Part shown: piece by piece, positions 9,467 to 17,396 of the stretch | How the letters are laid out: the number at the start of each line of letters is the position of its first letter | Numbering within the stretch: position 1 is the first letter of the stretch | Source of the DNA: Mesorhizobium sp. WSM2240 | GTDB lineage: Bacteria; Pseudomonadota; Alphaproteobacteria; Rhizobiales; Rhizobiaceae | NCBI RefSeq assembly: GCF_040438645.1 | Contig: NZ_CP159253.1 | Coordinates: forward strand, 3,348,001-3,412,000 | Direction: 5' to 3' | DNA length: 64,000 bases | The notes under the pieces: generated by a model | Told to the model about the DNA's origin: nothing | The model's database searches: none | What the model saw: the letters and a program-made list of their open reading frames with translations, nothing else | Made by a program: the position numbers and the translations under genes

Positions 9467-10039
9467 CTACATCCCCTGCGGGCCGCGGTTCATCGCGGCG
9501 ACACCGGTGCGGCAGACCTCGACTAGGCCGAGCGGCTGCATGATGGCGATGAACTGCTCGATCTTCGACACCTTGCCGGTGATCTCGAAGATGAAATGTT
9601 CGGTGTTGGCGTCGATGACATTGGCGCGGAACGCCTCGGCAAGGCGAAGCGCCTCCACCCGGTGATCACCCGTGCCCGAAACCTTGACCAGCGCCAGTTC
9701 GCGCGCCAGTGGCTTGTCCTGGCCGAGTTCCGCGGCGCGCACCGACAGGTCGACCACGCGGTGCACAGGCACGATCCGCTCCAGCTGATGCTTGATCTGC
9801 TCCAGCACATGCGGAGTGCCGCGTGTCACGATGGTGATGCGCGACAGGTGCTTCTCGTGCTCGGTTTCCGAAACCGTCAGGCTTTCGATGTTGTAGCCCC
9901 GGCCTGAAAACAGGCCGATGACCCGAGCCAACACGCCCGGCTCATTGTCGACCAGCACCGACAGCGTGTGGATTTCGGGCTTTTCCGTCTCCTTGGCGAT
10001 GAAGTAGGCGGAGCCGGTCGGTTGAAGGTGGGCGCTCAT
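9467..10039 (-). CDS. ilvN: Acetolactate synthase small (regulatory) subunit
   Basis: The 190-residue protein starts with an ACT domain (HTLSVLVDNEPGVLARVIGLFSGRGYN is its core) that binds valine for feedback inhibition. The C-terminal ALS_ss_C domain has GDHRVEALRLAEAFRANVID. It activates the catalytic subunit encoded 67 nt upstream and confers valine control. The ATG at 10039 (MSAHLQP) is used; a TTG six codons earlier is less likely. The order ilvB-ilvN and shared strand imply one transcript controlled by the attenuator at 11961-12071. Confidence 0.95.
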   Translation of the reverse strand: MSAHLQPTGSAYFIAKETEKPEIHTLSVLVDNEPGVLARVIGLFSGRGYNIESLTVSETEHEKHLSRITIVTRGTPHVLEQIKHQLERIVPVHRVVDLSVRAAELGQDKPLARELALVKVSGTGDHRVEALRLAEAFRANVIDANTEHFIFEITGKVSKIEQFIAIMQPLGLVEVCRTGVAAMNRGPQGM

Positions 10040-10106
10040 GGGATTCTCGATCTTCAAAAATTGCTACGCTGACGCTCTGATTTAAGCGGCTCTGATTAAA
10101 GTCGCG

Positions 10107-11894
10107 TCACACCAGTTCCCTGCCCCTCGCGTCGATCGCATTCGCCACCACTTCGTCCGTCGCCTCGTCGGGCAGCAACATCTCGTTATGCGCCTTGCCC
10201 GACGGGATCATCGGGAAGCAGTTGGCGAGCGCGGCGACCCGGCAGTCGAAGATCACCGGCTTCTTCACCGAGATCATCTCCTTGATCGCGTCGTCGAGAT
10301 CGCCCGGTTTCTCGCAGCGTATGCCGTGGCCGCCATAGGCTTCCGCCAGCTTGACGAAATCCGGCATCGCCTCGGTATAGGAATGCGACAGCCGGTTGCC
10401 GTGCAGCAGCTGCTGCCACTGCCGCACCATGCCCATATACTGGTTGTTCAGGATGAAGATTTTTATCGGCGCTTCGTATTGAACCGCGCAGCTCATCTCC
10501 TGGATCGTCATCTGCACCGAGGCGTCGCCGGCAATGTCGATGACCAGCGAGTCCGGATGGGCAATCTGCACGCCGAGCGCCGCCGGCAGGCCATAGCCCA
10601 TCGTGCCGAGACCGCCCGAAGTCATCCAGCGGTTCGGCTTCTCGAAATGGAAATGCTGCGCCGCCCACATCTGGTGCTGGCCGACCTCGGTGGTGATATA
10701 GGTGTCGAGATGCTTGGTCAGTTCGTAGAGCCGCTGCACCGCATATTGCGGCATGATCACCTCGTCGTTCGGCCGGTAGGCGAGTGAATCGCGGGCGCGC
10801 CAGCGGGCGATCTGCTCCCACCAGGGATGGAGCGCCTTCTTGTCGGCTTTCGCGGTCGCGCGCCACAGCCGCACCATGTCCTCCAGCACGCGGCCGACAT
10901 CGCCGATGATCGGCACGTCGGCGGGGACGTTCTTGTTGATCGAGGACGGATCGATATCGATGTGGATCTTCTTGGAGTTCGGCGAAAACGCGTTGAGCCG
11001 GCCGGTGATGCGGTCGTCGAAGCGCGCGCCGATGCAGATCATCACGTCGCAGTCGTGCATCGCCATATTGGCTTCGTAGGTGCCGTGCATGCCGAGCATG
11101 CCCATCCAGTTCTTGCCGCTCGCCGGATAGGCGCCGAGCCCCATCAGCGTCGAGGTGATCGGAAAGCCGGTCAGGTCGACCAGTTCGCGCAAAAGGTGGC
11201 TGGCTTCCGGACCGGAATTGATGACGCCGCCGCCCGAATAGATGATCGGCTTCTTTGCGTCGGCCATCAGCGCGACCGCCGCCTTGATCTTGTCGAGGTC
11301 GCCCTGGACCTTGGGCTGATAGCTGGTGCGCGGCGCGGTCTGCGGTGGCGTATAGATGCCCTTCGCGAACTGGACGTCCTTCGGAACGTCGACAACGACC
11401 GGGCCCGGCCTCCCCGTCGTGGCGACATGAAACGCCTCGTGCAGAATGCCTGCCAGTTGATTCACGTCCTTCACCAGCCAATTATGCTTCGTGCAGGGAC
11501 GCGTAATGCCGATCGTATCGCATTCCTGAAAGGCGTCGGAGCCGATCAGTGAAGTCGGTACCTGGCCGGTGATGCAGACCAGCGGGATCGAATCCATCAG
11601 CGCGTCCTGCAGGGGGGTCACCGCATTCGTGGCGCCGGGGCCGGAAGTCACCAGCAGAACGCCCGGCTTCCCCGTCGAGCGGGCATAGCCCTCGGCGGCG
11701 TGTCCTGCGCCCTGCTCGTGCCGCACCAGGATGTGCTGCACCTCGTCCTGCTGAAAGAGTTCGTCGTAGATCGGCAGGACCGCGCCGCCGGGATAGCCGA
11801 AGAGATGCTTGACGCCATTGTCCTTCAGCGCCTGCACGACCATTTCGGCGCCCGTCATTTCGCGCCGTCCGGTCTCGTCCTGTCGGTTGCTCAT
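10107..11894 (-). CDS. ilvB: Acetolactate synthase large (catalytic) subunit
   Basis: This ThDP- and FAD-dependent enzyme joins two pyruvates, or pyruvate plus 2-oxobutyrate, in the first common step of branched-chain amino acid synthesis. The 595-residue protein has catalytic Glu60 in VRHEQGAGHAAEGYA. The ThDP/Mg motif begins GDASVQMTIQEM and ends ILNN, and QQLLHGNRLSHSY is typical of AHAS. A leader peptide and terminator lie between the upstream gene and the ATG, so expression is probably tuned by charged Ile/Leu/Val tRNA. Confidence 0.97.
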   Translation of the reverse strand: MSNRQDETGRREMTGAEMVVQALKDNGVKHLFGYPGGAVLPIYDELFQQDEVQHILVRHEQGAGHAAEGYARSTGKPGVLLVTSGPGATNAVTPLQDALMDSIPLVCITGQVPTSLIGSDAFQECDTIGITRPCTKHNWLVKDVNQLAGILHEAFHVATTGRPGPVVVDVPKDVQFAKGIYTPPQTAPRTSYQPKVQGDLDKIKAAVALMADAKKPIIYSGGGVINSGPEASHLLRELVDLTGFPITSTLMGLGAYPASGKNWMGMLGMHGTYEANMAMHDCDVMICIGARFDDRITGRLNAFSPNSKKIHIDIDPSSINKNVPADVPIIGDVGRVLEDMVRLWRATAKADKKALHPWWEQIARWRARDSLAYRPNDEVIMPQYAVQRLYELTKHLDTYITTEVGQHQMWAAQHFHFEKPNRWMTSGGLGTMGYGLPAALGVQIAHPDSLVIDIAGDASVQMTIQEMSCAVQYEAPIKIFILNNQYMGMVRQWQQLLHGNRLSHSYTEAMPDFVKLAEAYGGHGIRCEKPGDLDDAIKEMISVKKPVIFDCRVAALANCFPMIPSGKAHNEMLLPDEATDEVVANAIDARGRELV

Positions 11895-11960
11895 CGATCT
11901 GTCCCGTTTTTTGCCGCCCGCGGGGGCGATTGCTGGTCGTTTAGTCTTGTTTCGGCCAAT

Positions 11961-12027
11961 AAAAAAGGCCCCCGAGGGAGCCTATGTCTTAGCGCATGGG
12001 AGGTTTCCGCCCGGCGGTTACACCGCC
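11961..12027 (-). promoter_or_regulatory. ilvB attenuator: hairpins and intrinsic terminator
   Basis: On the minus strand, a GGCGGT-GTA-ACCGCC hairpin (12027-12013) spans the leader-peptide stop codon. After about 30 nt a G/C stem, AGGCTCC paired with GGGGCCT (11983-11966), is followed by a run of six T (11966-11961). The terminator lies 67 nt upstream of ilvB. I could not settle the alternative antiterminator pairing by eye. Confidence 0.8.
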
Positions 12028-12071
12028 TTGCCCACGCGCCTTCCTACTACGAGAATGCCTGTCATCTTCAT
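12018..12071 (-). CDS. ilvB leader peptide
   Basis: This 17-codon frame encodes MKMTGILVVGRRVGKAV. It has consecutive Ile-Leu-Val-Val codons (ATT CTC GTA GTA) and two later Val codons, and its stop codon sits inside the first hairpin of the attenuator. Such a peptide senses the supply of charged branched-chain tRNAs: a stalled ribosome favours read-through into ilvBN. It is too short for ordinary gene calling, but composition and position make it convincing. Confidence 0.8.
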   Translation of the reverse strand: MKMTGILVVGRRVGKAV

Positions 12072-12131
12072 GGGCGCGGAGACTAATTGCCGCAAAGGCA
12101 TGGTGTCAATGGGCAAATTCAACACCTCTGC

Positions 12132-13031
12132 TTATCGGCCTGGATTGCCAAGGAAGCGGCCGAGAACGTCGGCCGTCTGTTCGGGAATCTCTTCCGGGAA
12201 AAAGTGGCCGCCTTCAAGCTTCTTCCCTTGAACGTCATCCGCCCAGGCCTGCCACAGCGCGATCGGTCCGGACTCTGCGGCATACCAGGTGTCGATTGGT
12301 CCGTTGGCACTCCAAATGGCGAGCAGTGGACAGAGTATCCGGCGCCCACTGGCCCGATCCGCTCTGTCGTGCTCGCGGTCAATCGTCGCTGCCGCTCGAT
12401 ATTCCTCGCAAATTGCGTGGATGTGGTCGGGATCGCCAAGGGCGTCGCCATAGGCTGCTCGGACCTCAGCGGAAAATGCGTCGGGCGACGAGCCCCATTC
12501 TCCGAATGCATTGTCAATGATGGCATTGGCGGCTGCCGAGAGAATGCGCTCGGGCAACGGCTCGGGCTGTGCCAGCAGCGACCATGGCCAGAAGGCCAAT
12601 GCAAGCCTTGCATCGGCTCGCTCCCATGTCGTCTCCGTCGGCAGGATGTCGAGTACGGCGAGCCGGTCGATACGGTCAGGATGGTCGAGCGCCATGCGAT
12701 AGGCGACGCGTCCGCCGCGATCGTGTCCGGCGACCGAGAAGCGCTGGAATCCGAGTTGCTCCATGACGGTCACCATGTCCCGCGCCATGGCGCGCTTGGA
12801 ATACGGCGCATGGTCCGGCGCGGAAGCCGGGCAGCCGCTCTGCCCGTAGCCGCGAAGATCGGCGCATACGACCGTGAAATCCCGGGCAAGCAGCAGCGCG
12901 ACCCCGCGCCACATCAAATGCGTCTGCGGAAAGCCGTGCAGCAAAAGCACTGGAGGCCCTGAGCCTCGCCAGCGCACGAAAATTGTCGTTTCGCCGGTGT
13001 CGATTTCAGCGGCTGTGAAGTCATCCATCAT
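12132..13031 (-). CDS. Alpha/beta hydrolase of the fluoroacetate dehalogenase-like family
   Basis: The 299-residue hydrolase has oxyanion loop HGFPQTH (residues 32-38). The nucleophile elbow GHDRGGR has Asp104 followed by Arg105 and Arg108. Acid Asp128 is in VLDILPT and the base is His276 in GGHFFPEE. Spacing and motifs match haloacetate dehalogenases such as FAc-DEX, in which Asp attacks the C-halogen bond and arginines bind the carboxylate. However, the cap segment reads FWPWSLLAQP, where the fluoride pocket of characterised enzymes has His-Trp. Dehalogenation is therefore uncertain; an epoxide- or ester-hydrolysing relative is the alternative. The first of two adjacent ATGs is used. Confidence 0.82.
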   Translation of the reverse strand: MMDDFTAAEIDTGETTIFVRWRGSGPPVLLLHGFPQTHLMWRGVALLLARDFTVVCADLRGYGQSGCPASAPDHAPYSKRAMARDMVTVMEQLGFQRFSVAGHDRGGRVAYRMALDHPDRIDRLAVLDILPTETTWERADARLALAFWPWSLLAQPEPLPERILSAAANAIIDNAFGEWGSSPDAFSAEVRAAYGDALGDPDHIHAICEEYRAAATIDREHDRADRASGRRILCPLLAIWSANGPIDTWYAAESGPIALWQAWADDVQGKKLEGGHFFPEEIPEQTADVLGRFLGNPGR

Positions 13032-13123
13032 TTCCGCCGTCTCGTGACAGTCCGTATGCGGGGTTCTCCGGGAACTAGTCGACAACCGTCTGTTTTCCAG
13101 TCGCCCGTTGGAGGCTGAAGAGC

Positions 13124-13282
13124 ATGTTGTCAACGGACCGGTCGCGCCACGGGTTGCGCTCTGCTGTATGGTCCAGCGGCAAGCCCTTCTTCGCGCGCGG
13201 CCTGTCGCTCAACCTCGAGCCACTCGGCACGGAGCGGCTGCCGCAGGATGTGATCCTGCTGCGCTATGCGCCCGCCGGCTGA
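13124..13282 (+). CDS. Small open frame, unknown (possible gene remnant)
   Basis: A 52-codon frame starts at an ATG with GAGG 10 nt upstream, and ends ARGLSLNLEPLGTERLPQD then ILLRYAPAG. I recognise no family. It lies between a divergent hydrolase gene and convergent minus-strand genes. The composition is compatible with coding, but the length makes it weak; it may be the tail of a lost gene. Confidence 0.25.
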   Translation: MLSTDRSRHGLRSAVWSSGKPFFARGLSLNLEPLGTERLPQDVILLRYAPAG

Positions 13283-13294
13283 TCCGGCTGCCTC

Positions 13295-13594
13295 TCAGCT
13301 TCGCCGCCTGCGCTTGGGCTTTGCCTTGATCTTGGCAATGCGCCCTGCATCCTCCTCGCTGAGGTGCCGGCCGCGCTCCAGGATCTCCAGCGTGTATTCC
13401 TCGTAGGTAAGGCCGAGCTTCTCCGCCTTGCCGAGGCGGAACAAGGCGACATCGCGGCTTGCGGGCTTCCATGCCGCGCGGTGAGCGTTGCGCCAATGCA
13501 AAAACCGATGCGGATCGCCCTTGCCCCAGGGTGGTCCCTCGTAATCGTCAAGCGGCGGGCCGCCATTGTCGTTGCGCCGGATACGCCGCGTCAT
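13295..13594 (-). CDS. Conserved hypothetical basic protein
   Basis: The 99-residue protein begins MTRRIRRNDNGGPPLDD. It continues with Trp/His-rich GKGDPHRFLHWRNAHRAAW, a helix RLGKAEKLGLTYEEYTLEIL, and a strongly basic tail KAKPKRRRRS. No function is recognised. Its ATG overlaps the stop of the upstream XRE-cupin gene by 4 nt (ATGA), so the two are translationally coupled and probably functionally linked. Confidence 0.65.
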   Translation of the reverse strand: MTRRIRRNDNGGPPLDDYEGPPWGKGDPHRFLHWRNAHRAAWKPASRDVALFRLGKAEKLGLTYEEYTLEILERGRHLSEEDAGRIAKIKAKPKRRRRS

Positions 13595-14163
13595 TGGGCG
13601 CCCCGCATCAGTGCGACGAGATAGGTCGCGGCAGCAGGTCCGGGAGCGTGAAAGGTACAGTCGCTGGGTGGGCCGAGCGCCAGGCAGTCGCCCTGCTCCA
13701 TGAGGTGGACGACATCGCCTTCCGTGAATTCCAGGCGCCCTTCCATCAGCCATATCTGTTGCCTGATGAAGGCGTAGGACTCCGCCGGCAAGCTGACCTT
13801 CGCGCCGGCGGGCATTTCGACCCTGATCAATTCGAGCGGCATGTCGGATGCGGGCGAAAGGTGGCGGCGGATATAGCCTGTATCGGGATCCCGCCAGACC
13901 GGCTGGTCCCTCTCCCGCAGGAGGCCCCCTCCGCGCAGTTCGGCTCGCGCGATGAGCGAAGACAAGGTCATTCCGAACGCCGAAGCCACACGCACCAGAA
14001 GGGCGGCGGTCGGGCTGGTCTCGCCGCGCTCGATGGCGCTCAGCATGGCCTTGGAAACGCCGGAGCGTTCGGAAAGGCTGGCCAGCGACCATTCCCTTTG
14101 GCTGCGCTCCGCTCGTATCCGGTTCGCGATCCCTCGCGAAAGGTCGTCTTCTATATAGGTCAT
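13591..14163 (-). CDS. XRE family regulator with C-terminal cupin domain
   Basis: The 190-residue protein has an N-terminal helix-turn-helix (about residues 10-65: LASLSERSGVSKAMLSAIER, then GETSPT). A C-terminal cupin (about 105-185) has LIRVEMPAGAKVSL, WLMEGRLEFTEGD and LEQGDCLALGPPSDCTF-like strands. This architecture (PuuR/SutR-like) typically senses a small metabolite through the cupin. The target is not evident; the only coupled gene is the small basic protein downstream. Confidence 0.88.
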   Translation of the reverse strand: MTYIEDDLSRGIANRIRAERSQREWSLASLSERSGVSKAMLSAIERGETSPTAALLVRVASAFGMTLSSLIARAELRGGGLLRERDQPVWRDPDTGYIRRHLSPASDMPLELIRVEMPAGAKVSLPAESYAFIRQQIWLMEGRLEFTEGDVVHLMEQGDCLALGPPSDCTFHAPGPAAATYLVALMRGAQ

Positions 14164-14324
14164 TTGGCCAACATAGCGGAACAACCAACGGTGTAAATAT
14201 GCGTTTCATCGAATTGCGGCAGTTTCCTTAACCGCGCCTATACCATCCGCTATCACGCGGCCTTAACCCCAACGCGGTTACGGTCCTGCGGCAGAGGGAT
14301 TGTCGGGGGCGAGGGTCCATTCAG

Positions 14325-16160
14325 ATGTTCGTAGAGCGGGAAAAATCCGCCGGTGAAGCAACGTCGCAGGAACGCCGCGACGCCGCGCAGAACGATGCGC
14401 GAATTCTCGGCCATGTCGTGCAGTGCGATGGCGCGCGCGCCACCATCAGCGCGTTCGCCGATACCGGCGAAGGCGCGGTGACGGGCTTGTGGACCGTCGG
14501 CAAGATGATCTCGATCAATCTTGGCTCCTCGCGCACGGTCGGCCTCGTCTACGCCATCGGCAAGGCCGACGGTACCTGGCACAGCCACGAACAGAACGCC
14601 ATCGAGGTTAGCGTCGAGCTGATCGGCGAGGTCCGCGACAGCGTCGCGCCGGCCAAACCGGTCTTCGATCGCGGCATTACCACCTATCCCCATATCGGCG
14701 CGGTCGCGCACCGCATCCGCAACCGCGACCTTCAGGCGGTCTACGATCTGGCGGGACGCCATTCGGTGACCATCGGGACGCTGTCGCAGGACGAGACGAT
14801 CGACGCCTGCATCGCCATCGACGACACGTTGGCCCGCCACTTCGCCGTGGTCGGCACCACGGGCGTCGGCAAGTCGACTGCCGTATCGTTGCTGCTGCGC
14901 AAATCGATCGAGGCGAGGCCGGATCTCAGGGTCCTCATCCTGGACCCGCACAACGAGTTCGCCGCCGCCCTGCCCGACAATAGCGTCAAGGTCGACACCT
15001 CGACGCTCGACCTGCCCTTCTGGCTTTTCCGGCTGGAGGAATTCGCCGAGGTGCTGTTTCGCGGCCGCGAGATCGTGCCGGAGGAATTGGACGTGCTGCG
15101 CGACCTGATCCCCGCCGCCAAGAACCTCTACCGCAATCCGGGCGCCGGAAGCTTCGTCCGCCGCGGCGGCGATTCGATGACCGCCGACACGCCGGTTCCC
15201 TACAGGATCGCCGACCTCATCAAGCAGATCGACGAGCGCATGGGTCGGCTCGAGAGCAAGGACTACCGTCCCACTTACCGTTCGCTCAAGACGCGCATCG
15301 AATCGGCCATCAACGACCCGCGCTACCGCTTCATGTTCGCCTCGCGGCTCATCGAGGACACGCTGCACCAGACCATCGGCAACATCTTCCGCATTCCGCA
15401 TGGCGGCCGGCCTATCACCTGTTTCGAAATGGCCGGCATGCCGTCTGAAGTGGTCAATTCGGTCTGTTCGGTGCTGGCCCGGCTGGCCTTCGATCTGGCG
15501 CTGTGGAGCGAAGGCAAGCTAAAGCTTCTGGTGCTGTGCGAGGAAGCGCATCGCTACATGCCTTCCGATCCGCGGCTCGGCTTCGCGCCTACCCGGCACG
15601 CTCTGTCACGCATCGCCAAGGAAGGCCGCAAATATGGCTGCTATCTCGGCGTCGTCACCCAGCGGCCGGGCGAACTCGACCCAACCATCCTGTCGCAATG
15701 CTCGACCGTGTTCGCCATGCGGCTTGCCAACGAACAGGATCAGGCGATCATCCGTTCCGCTATAGCCGACTCGTCGGCTTCCACCCTGTCGTTCCTCTCC
15801 TCGATGGGACAGCGCGAGGCCATCGCCTTCGGCGAAGGCGTGGCGACGACCATGCGGCTGAAATTCGAGCGACTTGCCTCGAACCTCATACCCGGCGCAG
15901 GCAAGCGCCACGCGACGGACGCACCGGTCGGCAATGGCGAGAATGTCGATCTGGTCTCCATCGTAGAGCGTCTGAGAAATGTGCCGAAGCCGCAGCAGAA
16001 TCTCGGGTTCGCCGAACCCGTGGACATGCAGCGCCAGGCCGGCGATTCCGGCTATCGCAAACCGGTAATCGAGGCCGCGCCGCCGCCCGCTCCCGAGGAT
16101 CTCGACGTCAGCTTCGGCCTGAAGCCCACCACATTCGGCCTGCGCCCGCGGTCGGACTAA
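14325..16160 (+). CDS. HerA-like ATPase (DUF87 / HAS-barrel)
   Basis: The 611-residue P-loop ATPase has an N-terminal HAS-barrel-like region (residues about 25-125, IGHVVQ-like strands and VGKMISINLG). The FtsK/HerA core has Walker A GTTGVGKST (177-185), LILDPHNEFA, and a Walker B-like LLVLCEEAHR (about 402-411). GVVTQRPGELDPTILSQCST and MRLANEQDQ follow. HerA proteins form hexameric DNA-translocating motors, often with the NurA nuclease; no nurA gene is next to it. The C-terminal 80 residues are Pro-rich and probably disordered. Function in DNA processing is inferred from the fold. Confidence 0.88.
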   Translation: MFVEREKSAGEATSQERRDAAQNDARILGHVVQCDGARATISAFADTGEGAVTGLWTVGKMISINLGSSRTVGLVYAIGKADGTWHSHEQNAIEVSVELIGEVRDSVAPAKPVFDRGITTYPHIGAVAHRIRNRDLQAVYDLAGRHSVTIGTLSQDETIDACIAIDDTLARHFAVVGTTGVGKSTAVSLLLRKSIEARPDLRVLILDPHNEFAAALPDNSVKVDTSTLDLPFWLFRLEEFAEVLFRGREIVPEELDVLRDLIPAAKNLYRNPGAGSFVRRGGDSMTADTPVPYRIADLIKQIDERMGRLESKDYRPTYRSLKTRIESAINDPRYRFMFASRLIEDTLHQTIGNIFRIPHGGRPITCFEMAGMPSEVVNSVCSVLARLAFDLALWSEGKLKLLVLCEEAHRYMPSDPRLGFAPTRHALSRIAKEGRKYGCYLGVVTQRPGELDPTILSQCSTVFAMRLANEQDQAIIRSAIADSSASTLSFLSSMGQREAIAFGEGVATTMRLKFERLASNLIPGAGKRHATDAPVGNGENVDLVSIVERLRNVPKPQQNLGFAEPVDMQRQAGDSGYRKPVIEAAPPPAPEDLDVSFGLKPTTFGLRPRSD

Positions 16161-16214
16161 ACTCAGGCCGTCGCTTCGGGTTGGTCGCTACTGCGCATCC
16201 ATGAGGAGCTTGGG

Positions 16215-16359
16215 AAGAATTCTGGCTGGAATTCGTCAGGCTGAGACTTGTGGCGCAGGTTTCGAGAACCGGAGCGGAGCGGACATTCAAGTCCGCGAGC
16301 ACCGGAAGCGCAGAAGGCTGCGTCAGAAGGCCAGCATCACGAATTCACGCTGAATTCTT
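16215..16359. repeat. Structured interspersed repeat, copy 1 (with copy 2 at 40229-40351)
   Basis: The core from TTTCGAGAACCGGAGCGGAG to CACCGGAAGCGCAGAA (16260-16315) matches copy 2 with only two or three changes. Both copies contain a GCGGAC-ATTCAA/G-GTCCGC/T hairpin. The flanks form an inverted repeat: AAGAATTC...GAATTCGT on the left and ACGAATTC...GAATTCTT on the right. The corresponding ends in copy 2 are different but again complementary. No coding capacity is evident. Confidence 0.75.
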
Positions 16360-16360
16360 A

Positions 16361-16460
16361 GAGCATGGTCCCGAAAAGTTGCAGACTTTTCGGACAAGAT
16401 CATGCGGCAAACAAAAGGTTAGAGCCCCATTCCGATTCTATCGGAACGGATCAGGCTCTC
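16361..16460. repeat. Rhizobial intergenic palindromic element (RIME-like)
   Basis: GCATGGTC...GATCATGC encloses a perfect CCGAAAAGT-TGCAG-ACTTTTCGG hairpin (16371-16393). A second nested hairpin follows, AGAGCC...GGCTCT with inner TTCCGAT-TCT-ATCGGAA (16421-16459). The layout resembles the short palindromic repeats scattered in Rhizobiales genomes. A related copy in the other orientation is at 27700-27762. It touches the stop codon of the diguanylate cyclase gene and could act as its terminator. Confidence 0.65.
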
Positions 16461-17250
16461 AGGCGCTGACGCGATTGCGTCCCTGCCGCTTTGCCTCGTA
16501 GAGCTGCTTGTCGGCGCGCCGGAAGAACTCCTCGGCGCTTTCCTTGCGGTCCCACACGGCAAGCCCGACGCTGGCCGTGATCTTCAACCGCACATTGCCC
16601 GACAGGATTGGCATGGCGGCGATGCCCTTGCGGATGCGCTCGGCGAGCTTGACCAAGAGGTCGTGATCCATGTTCGGGGCCACCACCGCGAATTCCTCGC
16701 CGCCCAGCCGCGCCACCACGTCGTGGTAGCGCGTCATGTCCTTGAGGCAACCGGCGACGGCGCGCAGCACCTCGTCGCCGACATCGTGGCCATGCGTGTC
16801 GTTGACCTGCTTGAAGTGGTCGAGGTCGAAGATCATCAGCCCGACCGGCTTGTCGATGCGGCGGAACTCGTCGAGATATTCCTTCAGCGCATCGTCGAAA
16901 TAGCGCCGGTTCTGCATGCCGGTCAGGCCGTCGGTCAACGCCGCGTGCTCCAGTGTCTCTGAGCGCGCGCTGAGCGAGGCGGTCATTGCCCTGAGCTTGC
17001 CCTCTTCCTTCACCTGCGTTCGGATCAACGGAAAGATGAAGAAAATTCCGAAGAACAGCGCGGTGGCAAGCAGCACGCCCGTTGCGAACAGGAGCTTTGC
17101 CAGATAGGCGACGCCTTCGATCCGCTCGGGCTGGTACAGTGAATTGGCATCGTCGCGAAGCACATCATAGGCGTGGAAGGTCACGAGTCCGGCCGCAAGT
17201 ATGACTGCGATGAACACGAAAAACGCAGATTCGGACTTGTGGAACCGCAT
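16459..17250 (-). CDS. Membrane-bound diguanylate cyclase
   Basis: The 263-residue protein has two transmembrane helices (about residues 9-29 and 51-76), a short linker and a GGDEF domain. The domain holds FDLDHFKQVND (metal/substrate binding) and active-site GGEEF at 183-187. An intact RxxD inhibitory site (Arg174-Asp177) lies five residues before it. It makes cyclic di-GMP from two GTP and is likely feedback-inhibited by its product. The roughly 20-residue periplasmic loop is too short for a classic sensor domain. A single-domain PilZ protein at 1141-1431 is a possible effector, but this is not shown. Confidence 0.93.
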   Translation of the reverse strand: MRFHKSESAFFVFIAVILAAGLVTFHAYDVLRDDANSLYQPERIEGVAYLAKLLFATGVLLATALFFGIFFIFPLIRTQVKEEGKLRAMTASLSARSETLEHAALTDGLTGMQNRRYFDDALKEYLDEFRRIDKPVGLMIFDLDHFKQVNDTHGHDVGDEVLRAVAGCLKDMTRYHDVVARLGGEEFAVVAPNMDHDLLVKLAERIRKGIAAMPILSGNVRLKITASVGLAVWDRKESAEEFFRRADKQLYEAKRQGRNRVSA

Positions 17251-17396
17251 TTGCTCCCCGTTGAGCGGCCGTCGTCTTCCCTTATGGCATGGGCGGCCTT
17301 ACGGAGGGTTAACGAAAGCAACTTCGGCGCGAAACTAACGTTAACGTGAAGTTGCGAATTTGCTAATAAACGTCCGTCGGCGCGTGGTTTTTGACG

